A DNA stretch of 20,503 nt, taken from contig CAYMUZ010000081.1 of NCBI GenBank assembly GCA_964393875.1, forward strand, positions 1 to 20,503. Direction: 5' to 3'. The position numbers and the translations under genes were made by a program. Below the pieces are notes generated by a model. The model saw nothing but the letters and a program-made list of their open reading frames with translations, did not search any database and had not been told where the DNA came from. The first letter of the stretch is position 1. The number at the start of each line of letters is the position of its first letter. The stretch comes from JAHFHB01 sp964393875 (GTDB taxonomy: Bacteria > Omnitrophota > Omnitrophia > Omnitrophales > Aquincolibacteriaceae). This document shows, piece by piece, positions 1-8,700 of the stretch.

Positions 1-2
1 AA

Positions 3-80
<78 letters not shown>

Positions 81-92
81 ACAAGAGCGCGT

Positions 93-121
93 ATACTATC
101 AAATCGGACAAGCGTTGTCAG
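93..121 (-). promoter_or_regulatory. Promoter of the tRNA-Pro gene
   Basis: On the minus strand a -35 box CTGACA (plus 116-121) and a -10 box TAGTAT (plus 93-98) are separated by exactly 17 bases. The expected start lies about 7 bases before the mature tRNA 5' end at position 80. Confidence 0.6.
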
Positions 122-128
122 CCCGCAA

Positions 129-158
129 TTGCCCTTCGAACGTTCTTTACGCTATAAT
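129..158 (+). promoter_or_regulatory. Candidate sigma70 promoter of gpmA
   Basis: A perfect TATAAT at 153-158 is preceded, after an 18-base spacer, by TTGCCC at 129-134, which matches four of six -35 bases. It would give a 5' leader of about 70 bases ahead of gpmA. The -35 element is weak, so confidence is moderate. Confidence 0.45.
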
Positions 159-235
159 CCGCCCGCAAAATAAATGGGCTCACTGCATCGGCAGCCAATA
201 CTTACGTAATTTTCTTCACGATGAGGGGTAATCGT

Positions 236-874
236 ATGGCATTTTTAATTTTGCTTCGCCACGGGGAATCGCAATGGAATCTTGAAAACCGTTTTACGGG
301 CTGGGTAGATGTGGATCTTTCACCTAAAGGCGAGCTGGAGGCCACCGCCGCCGGAGAAAAAATAAAAGCCTACCCCATTGATAAAGCCTACACCTCTATC
401 TTACGCCGAGCCAATCGAACGCTGGCAATCGCTCTTGAAAAAGCCGGAAAAAGTGACGTCCCTGTGACCCGTGATGTCGCACTCAACGAACGTCATTATG
501 GTGCGCTTCAAGGTTTGAATAAAGCCGAGACCGCTAAGAAATATAGCGACGAACAAGTGCATATCTGGCGCCGCAGCTACGACGTTCCCCCACCCGCGGA
601 TAAGACAGACCAAAACCCGGAAGGCATCAGCGAAAGCCTGAAAGATACAGCCTCGCGCACCCTGCCCTATTTTGAAAAAATTGTTGAAACAGATTTAAAG
701 GCGGGTAAGAACGTCATCATCGCAGCTCATGGCAACAGCCTGCGTTCCATTGTCATGGACATTGAAAAGATGACGAAAGAACAAGTGCTTGAGCTCAACA
801 TCCCCACCGGTACGCCCATCGTCTATGAGTTCGATAAGAACCTGAATATCCTCTCGAAAAAAATCCTGCTGTAG
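236..874 (+). CDS. gpmA: 2,3-bisphosphoglycerate-dependent phosphoglycerate mutase
   Basis: This enzyme interconverts 3- and 2-phosphoglycerate in glycolysis and gluconeogenesis in the cytosol. The histidine-phosphatase motif LLRHGESQWN places the catalytic phospho-histidine at residue 9. The family motif NERHYG carries E85, and AHGNSLR carries the second catalytic histidine, H165. The block WRRSYDVPPP is typical of dPGM rather than a generic histidine phosphatase. I chose the ATG at 236 rather than the in-frame ATG at 221 because GAGGGG (223-228) is a well-spaced ribosome-binding site and RHG then falls where it does in relatives. The protein has 212 residues, against about 250 in Escherichia coli. 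It lacks the roughly 25-residue insert after the DVPPP block and the C-terminal tail, as in the short forms of the family. It stands alone; no other glycolytic gene is adjacent. Confidence 0.95.
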   Translation: MAFLILLRHGESQWNLENRFTGWVDVDLSPKGELEATAAGEKIKAYPIDKAYTSILRRANRTLAIALEKAGKSDVPVTRDVALNERHYGALQGLNKAETAKKYSDEQVHIWRRSYDVPPPADKTDQNPEGISESLKDTASRTLPYFEKIVETDLKAGKNVIIAAHGNSLRSIVMDIEKMTKEQVLELNIPTGTPIVYEFDKNLNILSKKILL

Positions 875-900
875 TTTGCAAGCAAGGCACTTTCTACACC

Positions 901-929
901 TTGATATAACCTTTTGGCTATGCTAACAT
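901..929 (+). promoter_or_regulatory. Extended -10 promoter of the DUF433 gene
   Basis: TTGATA (901-906) and TAACAT (924-929) are separated by 17 bases, and TG sits one base upstream of the -10 box (TGCTAACAT). The -10 box ends only 7 bases before the ATG at 937, so the transcript would be leaderless or nearly so. Confidence 0.5.
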
Positions 930-936
930 TTGGCGT

Positions 937-1161
937 ATGAGAAACTTGATTGTCACCGACCCCGAAATTCGCCACGGCAAACCCTGCTTTAAAGGGACCC
1001 GCATTCTCGTTTCTGAAGTTTTGGAAATCCTTGAGGATGGCGAGAGCGTTCACGATGTCGTGAAAAGCTTTCCCGCCTTTACCGTAAAGCATGTTCGCGC
1101 CGCTCTCCACTATACAGCGCATCTCGTCAACAACGAGGAAGCCCTGCCCCTTGCCTCCTAA
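937..1161 (+). CDS. DUF433 family antitoxin-like protein
   Basis: This 74-residue protein has the hallmarks of the DUF433 (COG2442) family: an N-terminal I-V-T-D-P-E-I-R-H-G-K-P-C-F-K-G-T-R-I strand region (about residues 5-23) and a C-terminal helical DNA-binding-like part with V-V-K-S-F-P and H-V-R-A-A-L-H-Y. Family members usually sit directly upstream of a DUF5615 PIN-like protein, which is also the case here, and are treated as antitoxins of VapBC-like pairs. There is no ribosome-binding site ahead of the ATG and the predicted promoter is immediately upstream, which suggests leaderless translation. The stop overlaps the presumed TTG start of the partner. Family assignment is firm; the antitoxin role is inferred from family context, and the partner is broken. 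Confidence 0.85.
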   Translation: MRNLIVTDPEIRHGKPCFKGTRILVSEVLEILEDGESVHDVVKSFPAFTVKHVRAALHYTAHLVNNEEALPLAS

Positions 1162-1503
1162 GTTTCGATTCCTCGCTGATGAAAATATTCGTATCGAAGT
1201 CATATCCGGTTTCTCCAAGAAAACCACGATGTCATCACCATTCCAAAGGGACTTAAAAACGGCAATGTCATTCGATTAGCTTCCGCCGAAAAAAGAATCC
1301 TCATCACACGCGATCGGGATTTTACAAATGTCCTGATGTACCCTCCTGCAAAAACAGCCGGAATCATCTGGTTCCATATCCATCCACCGACCATTCCAGA
1401 TAGGGTTAATGCCATCAGACGACTCACCCACACATTCCGCCCGGAGAAAATTTTAGGCAAACTCATTATTTTAGAACGCGATCTCTGCTTTAGCCGCACC
1501 TGA
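1151..1503 (+). pseudogene. DUF5615 PIN-like toxin, frameshifted
   Basis: The reading frame opens at a TTG at 1151, overlapping the end of the DUF433 gene, with GAGGAAG (1135-1141) as ribosome-binding site. It encodes K-F-R-F-L-A-D-E-N-I, the first acidic motif of DUF5615 (COG4634) PIN-like proteins. Around 1212-1225 the homology moves to the -1 frame, where it continues through H-D-V-I-T-I-P-K-G, R-I-L-I-T-R-D-R-D-F (second acidic motif) and on to a TGA at 1501-1503. Restoring one base near 1215 would give a normal protein of about 117 residues. The family is thought to act as ribonuclease toxins paired with DUF433. As sequenced the gene makes only a 43-residue N-terminal stub. It could be a true lesion, a base-calling error, or less likely a translational frameshift at the A-rich stretch AAGAAAACC. 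Confidence 0.8.
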
Positions 1504-1619
1504 GCTTTTCTTTCAGCGCCCTCTCCAGCATTGCCCTTGGTCCGCATTTCAGGTAACTGTTCAGCGGATAGAAGCTAGGTATTGAGCAATCAAATGACAC
1601 CAAAAATGGGACAGTCACC

Positions 1620-1677
1620 GAGAAGGTGCCGGGTGTACCCTCACCGCAGATTTCGTGAGGGTACCCGGCACCTTCTC
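1620..1677. repeat. Long hairpin, GGTGCCGGGTACC-type palindromic element
   Basis: The left arm (1620-1644) and right arm (1655-1677) are complementary except for two extra bases in the left arm, around a 10-base loop. The core GGTGCCGGGTACCC resembles short palindromic elements spread by REP-associated transposases. The bases just upstream (GGGACAGTCACC) also look like such elements. Related cores recur inside the giant ORF at about 2464-2476, 3718-3745, 4466-4500 and 10115-10140. There is no T tract, so a simple terminator role is not supported, though it lies between convergent genes. Confidence 0.8.
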
Positions 1678-1700
1678 CAGAACAATCTGATTCTTTATTC

Positions 1701-1740
1701 GTAGGGGCACAATTCATGCCTGCTTTGCAGGGCCCCTACA
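1701..1740. repeat. GTAGGGGC...GCCCCTAC palindromic element, intergenic copy
   Basis: The outer arms GTAGGGGC (1701-1708) and GCCCCTAC (1732-1739) enclose a second small hairpin CCTGC-TTT-GCAGG. Two further copies lie inside the giant ORF at 11961-11998 and 12882-12912. This copy sits 16 bases beyond the giant ORF's stop codon. Confidence 0.85.
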
Positions 1741-1755
1741 AAGACACACCAGAGA

Positions 1756-2730
1756 TTACGCCGCAGAAGACACGGCCTGTTTCGCGTACACTTCGGTGAT
1801 AATTCTGAAGAGAATTGAGCGGTCCACCTGGAGCGAGATCCCGTTTTCATCCTGTTCAAATTTGAAAAGTTGCCGTTTAGCAGATTCTTTAAGTTCCGAA
1901 GCTTCCAGGTCAGAGGCAAACAAGCGGCGCAAAAGCTCGGCTTTGATCTTGCTTTGATTCAGCGGATTTTTAAGATCTTCCGCCGAAGCGATCTCTTTCA
2001 CGCCTGAGGCGACAGCACCCGCTAAAATCTCCACCAGATCAGAAACACCGTTAAAAAACGTTTCCTTGTCCAGATTTCCGGCAGCTGCTCCATTCGTGCG
2101 TTCCAAAGCTGCGGCGAATTTCTTAATACCCAGCTTTTGTTTCGCATGCGTCAAAATAAAAACAAACGGATTATCCGTTCCCATGTTCCGCTGATTACCA
2201 AACCGCGGCGCATTGAAAGTCGAAAGATTGATTCCCTTCACACTACGAAGCACTGACATATCCATCTCTTGACTGATCAAACCCCGCTCCACAAGACTTT
2301 GAACGACCGGCTGGCCAAGCACTTGTTTAAGAGCGGGCTCCTCTCCCGCAAGGTCAAACCCAAGCGTCACAGACAGATCCGGAGTATTCGCTGGACGCGT
2401 CGCTGAAAAATTTTTCAAAACTCTCTGCATTGAAAAATCCGCGATTTGTGGACTCACCTGAACGGTACCGGGCACCGATACTGCGTTAGTGTCATTCTGC
2501 GTCCTTTGGGACATTGCCATCTGCTCACGCACAAATGCTTCAAACTCACTTTCACCTAGTTGCCGCACCACAAGCGTGCCCTGCTCCGCCCAGGCGCGCA
2601 GTTCCGCATCCGTCACAGGCTCACGCTCAAACAAATACTTCGCCAGCGCCGGCCCCAATTTCGCCAGCGCCTGCTGCGCTTCTATGATGGATTCATTAGC
2701 CTTCGGATGCGGCACCGCTCTCATTTCGCT
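1756..2730 (-). other. Giant ORF block 12 (residues 3721-4044), unknown C-terminal block
   Basis: The block opens S-E-M-R-A-V-P-H-P and is mostly predicted helical. A helix-rich start (about 3733-3800) is followed by a short linker N-A-V-S-V-P-G-T-V-Q, encoded by a palindromic GGTACCGGGCACC core at 2464-2476, and then a 200-residue region with T-D-N-P-F-V-F-I-L-T-H-A-K. I recognise no family. It ends in a normal stop, with a palindromic element just downstream. Confidence 0.5.
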
Positions 2731-5700
2731 CTTTGCTGAACGCCGTGCAACTGCGGATTCCATACCCTGCCGAGATTGGCTCTCCGCCGTTAGCTTTGCC
2801 AGGGCAGTGCTATCGGCCCGAATCTCTTTCGTAAGTTCGGCTTTCGCATCGTCCAATTCATCCAGAAGGGTGCGGGGATCGCGAAAACCCGCGAAATTCA
2901 AAAGCCCGCGCCGATAATCCTCAAGCACTTCAAGCGCAACCTTCTTTTTGTGAAGTGCTTTTTCTAATTCTTCCCGTTTAAACTCTCTTGTTTTTCGTTT
3001 AGCACGATACTTTTCCAGATCTCGCCGCATCTCTTTATTTCGGCCAATGATTTTTATAAAATTATTCAGGAGGAGATCCATTGCTTCATCACTCTCAAAA
3101 AGTTTTTCCCAGCCATCTACTCCCGAAAAATGCTCGTAGAGAAATTCCGCCATGGGCCTTGTCTTTCCTGAAAGACCTGCCGACCTATCCGCCGTCATTA
3201 CCGACATGCGCACGGGATTACCCGTACCCGGATCAAGCTCTTTTTGATTTAAACCGGTTTCCACGGAAGCCAAAAGTTCCTTGCCATAGCCCCGTTCAGC
3301 AGAAAGGCGCCCGATAAACTCACTAAAGCGAATAGCGCGAACGAGCGCCTGAACATGCCCTCGATAAGTTTTTTGATAAGGGGCGGGCAGGTCATCCGTT
3401 GGAATCAATCCGGCCCACTCCGACACATCGGTGATTTCTAATCGTTCCAGCAATTCCGCATGCGCGACCGGCTTGCCCCGCAGACTTCCCATCATGCGTA
3501 TTTCATTAAGTGCGTTCCACCGTGCCTCCCATCCCTCCACCGTTCGAACCGTCAAGGAAACCTTCTTGACAACCGCGTGATTCCCCACCACGGACTGAGC
3601 CGCATTCACAATCGCTGCCGGACTCCCTTCAAGCGTTGAAGCGGCGGCAGCAGATAGGGCCGTCTTTAAAAATTCCCTCCGTGAAAAAAGTGAGCGCATC
3701 TCGGAGCGCATCTCTTCGGTACCGGTACTGGAAGTGCCGGGTTCATTCTGAAGCTGCGCCATGGCTTGCGCAAAAGCTGAGTTGCCTGCTGCATTTCGCA
3801 AAGGCTCAAAAAGCCCCCACGCCTCAAACAAGGCCTCCGTAACCTTGTCACCCTCCGTTGATGCGCGCATTTCGGAGCGAGTGGGTGCAGGCAACGCCCG
3901 TTTCTCTGGGGAACCGTTGGGCCCTCCTTTTAAAACTCGTGGGTCATTTAATAAAATCATTTTTTTATTAATTTTTAAAAATAGTTCGATAATATGCTTA
4001 GCATGCCTTATCAATATACGAAACATATCCTCCAAAGAATAGGCGAACGGGCGATGACTCGCGAACAAATCGAGCAAACCGTCGCCAATCCCGATTATGC
4101 CGTTCACAGTTTCGGAGAGCGGCGATTGGCCGAAAAACAGTTCTATGATAGACTGCTGAAAGTTGTTTATTCGCACCAGGAAGATAATATTTTCTTGATT
4201 ACCGCTTATTGGCAGGAGGGAGAATAAATTATGAAAATCGATTATGACGCCGAAGCGGATGCCCTTTACATATGCTTTCAGCCCGGAAAAGTTAAACAAT
4301 CGATTCAAATTAAAGAAGGCATTGTTTTGGACATGGCTGAAGACGGCAGCCTTTTTGGAATCGAAATTCTTGATGCGACCCGCCGCATCCCCGCCGCTGA
4401 GCTGACCCATATGGACGGCAACCTGCCCCTCAAAAAGGCCTCTTGATTTTTCTTTCCGCATCTCAGTACCGGTACCAGGAGTGCCAGGAGTGCCGGGTTC
4501 AGGACTGCGCATTTCGGAGCGCGCCTCCGGCGAGTTTGGAGATGCCTGTCCCTCTTGCGGGCGCCTGCTTGCCCGCCGTTCTTGCAGCGGGGCACTTTCT
4601 GCGTTGAAATAAGCAGCGTCAACGAAATTGGCCAAAAAGGTGAGCATAGCTTTTCGGTTGGGAGAATTTTTCTCAAATCTTTTGGCTAAGAAGTCTGCGA
4701 CCATCCCCTTCCCGTCGAAAGTACTTATCTGCACAACCTCAGCCGTATTCAGCGAATTCACCCAATAAGCGGATCCCAGAAGATAACTTCCCTCAGGCAC
4801 AATAAAAAGCGGCCATCCATCCCGAGGATTGCTCAGTGAAGACGGGGTAAGTCCATAGACATTTGCCAACGCGAGCCGAACCCTCCTTTCAAGATTTATC
4901 TTGAAAAGGGCTGCGCTCATCCCCGAGTAAAAATCGTCCTGTTCATTGGCCACGATGATTTCAATCAGCCGTTCAACTTCCCGGCTTTTCCCCTTACGCA
5001 AATCAGCGATCGCTCTGCGCGCATCGGCTTCATCCATTGTCTGCGGTTCCTGTTTTTGCGACCGCACTTCGGAGCGTGTCACCTCAGACAGGCTAAACGC
5101 TTTAAAATTTCCCGTAGGACGAACGCCAAGCGGCAGCTTGACGAGTTTTAGCGTATCTCCATGTTCCCCAACTTCAGTAACCCATAATCCTCTCAGCTCG
5201 AGTCTATCGTACATCGGAATAGCATCGCCTGAACGGTGCCCTGCCGAATACCAGCGACCAATCACACCGGTTTTCAGCAAAAGCTCAATAGTTCGAGCCA
5301 TAGAGCCCTTTCCCGGGACAACGGCCTCGAGGTCGGGTGCCCGGACCTCATATTCGCCATCTTCAGCTCGTCTAAAAGCCAGGCTGGCCTTAGCCAATAA
5401 CCGGCCGTCATTCCGGTCAAACGTCAGCAAGAAATAATGGGGGTCTGGGATTTGCCCATAAAGGATGATGGAACGCAGCATAACAACGCGTAGATCTTTT
5501 AAACCGGGCGAGTCGGGCGCTCCCTCTATCTCAAAAATGAGATCGTTGCGTTCCGCTTGCTGTTGGGGTTTCTTTACTAGTTCAAAATAGCTATCTGCCG
5601 GCGTTTGCCTTACTTCCAACCGAACCGGGTTTATCGGCAATATCCATAAAGGTTCAAAGGATGAAGATAAAAGGCCTGCCGTATCTTCCGCACTTAATAA

Positions 5701-8700
5701 TGCTTTTTTGGGGCGAAGCACCCTCGCAAGAAGTTCATCGGCCTCGCGTTGAGCAGCTTCCGGATAAAAACCTTGCCGCAAGTAAAATACAGCATTTTTT
5801 GTCGCGTTTCCCATCTTACTTTTCGCAATTTGCTCTTCTGTATTTAGGATAAAACGCTGCGGTTTAAATTCGTCGGCTAAAAGGGCCAGTGCCGTCTTGA
5901 AAATTATCCCCGGTTCAAAATCAGCGGCGCGATGGCCATTTTCATCACGACGATAGGCCGGAAAAATGTCAAAACCAACCTGAACAACAGAATCGGGTTG
6001 ACGTCCATACATGACATAACCAATGAAGTGTTCAGTCTCTGGATGTTCTCGCTCGTTAAGATCTGAAAAACTAAAAATCAAAATGCCCATGGCTTCTGTT
6101 TCCACCGTAGGAATGAGTGTGGTCACAAGCACCTTTCCAGCCCCGACACTTTCAACTGCAATTTTGGCATGCGCTATGTTACCTCGGATATTACTGATGA
6201 TATTTTCTCCTAGAACCTTCGTTCTCATAGTCTCTGAAGCGGTCTGAACAGCTTCAGTGAAGCGATTAATCGTTGTTTTAACAGCATCTCTTCCCCGTTG
6301 ATGACTGTCCACTTCTTTAAATGAACTGTCATCCCGGCTTGTTCTTACAGCTCTTGCCAGCATCCGCTGAACACCTGCACGGTAAGATACCGCTTGCTGA
6401 ATTTCTTTCCCGGAAATAAATTCACTCACACTTCGCACTTCCGAACGAAAACCGCGGATGGCGGCCCAGCGGGCCATCGCGCGCTTCACTTTTTGAGCTT
6501 GGGGCTGTAAGGTATACTTATAGAAATCATCACTCCCCGATTTTATTTCCTGAGCCGCTTGCAGAACATTGCGGAGTTTTTCGTCCGCCAGACCTTGATC
6601 TCCCAGTCCCATGGCCAAATTTTTTCGCAGCGCATCTAAAAACGGCGTTACAGATTTTAAATTGCCCGTATTCAGATAAAACCGGCCCAAAATTTTGAGC
6701 AAGCGGTAAGCGGATAGCCTAAAAAGAAGATCCCCATCACTCAGAGCATCCCGCATCAACATGGGCATATGCACCCGGCTTGAGTCCCTCATGACTTTCC
6801 CAGTAACATCCCCTTCCAAATCAATCACCACGGCCAGCGGCGATTCTCGATCCACACGGCTAACGACAATATTTTCAAGATTGTCCAGATCCCCGGGGAT
6901 CACAGACAGTCGTGCGTACAGTCGCCCGAGTGTTTCTCCCAAAAGTACGGCGGTTTTTTCAAACTCAGACTCCTGCATCGTGGGCGTTTTGTATTGTCTT
7001 CGAGTTTTTCTCAATTCCGCTAAGACCGTCGGCCCCTCCACATAAGACTTGAAAAGAACCGGCCCTCCGCGGGCCGGAGACACATACCCCAGAAGCTCTT
7101 GAACCGGGGACCGTTCTGGATATTTTCGAATCGTTTTTAAATTCTCATACTCCGGAGTCGTGCCTCCTTTCTTGTCTGCATCCGTAGTTGCGCTAAAAAC
7201 TGCCCGTGATTTATCTTTAAATACAACCTCGATTTTGACCACCAAACGGTGCTGCTGGCCTTTAAGTTCTGTTTGCTGGCTTTTCCCGCTCAATCTTTCA
7301 ATGTGAATGTTCTGAATCTCCCCGATGTCTTTCGGGCTTTTTTGAAACCAAGTCTGAAGAATATCTTCCAAATACGTTTCCCCTTCTTGGCCGGGATGTG
7401 CACTTAAAAGACCGCGTAAAATAACATCAAGCCGATCAAAAATCGGTTCATCCAATTGAATCCATCCAATCCCTGCCAAATTTTCCTGAATGGCTAAAAG
7501 AGGATCATCCCGGCGGCCCTCACTTACAATACGTTGTATCAATGCCAAGAGCGTTTTCTGAATATCAGCCAAACTTTTCTCCCGTGCGCTCGCAGCGTTT
7601 TGCACAATCTCAAACCCGCTTTCTTGCGGAACGAATCTTGCAGTGCGCACCTCCGAGCGGGCACCGGGGCCAGCACGTTTGGCAGCTTCTTTGGAGAGTT
7701 CGCTTTTCAAAATATCTTTGGGGAATAACTTTCTAAAAACGGTATGCTCTCGGATATTTTTGGCGCCCAGCGTTCGCGCGATCAGCCGATAAACACTTTC
7801 ATACTTCTCAGAAAAAACATTTTCTATTTCTTTGCGGTTGTCTTTGGAAGATTGCGCCTGTCTCAGCCAGAGCGCACTTTGCATGGAATGCAGTAAATAA
7901 AATGCCCGGCGCTTGGTTTCACGCTCATCTGGTTTGATGCCAAACTTCTCAAGCCCCGCTGTGAGGGCCCTCCCTAACTCGAGGCTGTCCACGGATTCAA
8001 AATCCTGTGAAAAAAGAAGCCGGTCAACATCATCGAGGAACGCAGGCGACAAATCAGACGGGTCTTTCGTAATGTCACCTGGGTCATTTAATAAAACCGC
8101 GAATAGCCAACCAAATGTCTGCTCATAATTACACATGATCGCCACAAGCATGCCAGCACCGATTCCAAAGACGGACGCCCGGAAAGCATCCAAATTTTTG
8201 ACAAGGGAAACCCAGACTCTGCTAAGCAAAAATCCGATCAAAGCCCCCAGAATCATCTGCACCAACAGAGGCGGTCGGATTTTAGCGTAAGCTTCCGCGT
8301 TCAAATACCCCGGCTTTTTAACCCAGGCGTGGAGTGTCAAATAAGCTCGCCCCATGGCCTTGAAACGTCCCCAGCGCAAATCCGTCAAAATTCTTTCAAG
8401 GTCCCCTATGGCCTGCCTTTTCCCAGGCGTGCGGAACATAACCTCCGTCAAAAGCGCGGACAGAAAGAGTTCGGGAGAGTCCACGGCGTCCGGGAAGAAT
8501 TCACGCACAGCGCGGCGAAATTGCTGGGTTGTCAGGTCCGGCTGTATGTTCCCTATCAGCCGTACAAGCTCTTCTGGATTCCTCAGATTCCTCCGCCATT
8601 CCTCTAAAACATCAACATCCACGCGCACCTCGGAACGGTAACCGGATTTAATGCCGGGCGCGAATATGGGCAATGGAAGCGTATGAGCGGGCGGAAAAAT

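Noticed and set aside
221..235. ATG at 221 as the gpmA start
   Set aside because: It would put the ribosome-binding sequence GAGGGG inside the gene; relatives begin just before the L-L-R-H-G strand.
1205..1230. Programmed -1 frameshift in the DUF5615 gene
   Set aside because: The A-rich stretch is not a classical X-XXY-YYZ slippery site in the zero frame and no downstream hairpin is evident; a lesion or read error is simpler.
2489..2917. 142-codon plus-strand ORF opposite blocks 11-12
   Set aside because: Serine- and cysteine-rich composition typical of an antisense shadow, no ribosome-binding site, no recognisable family.
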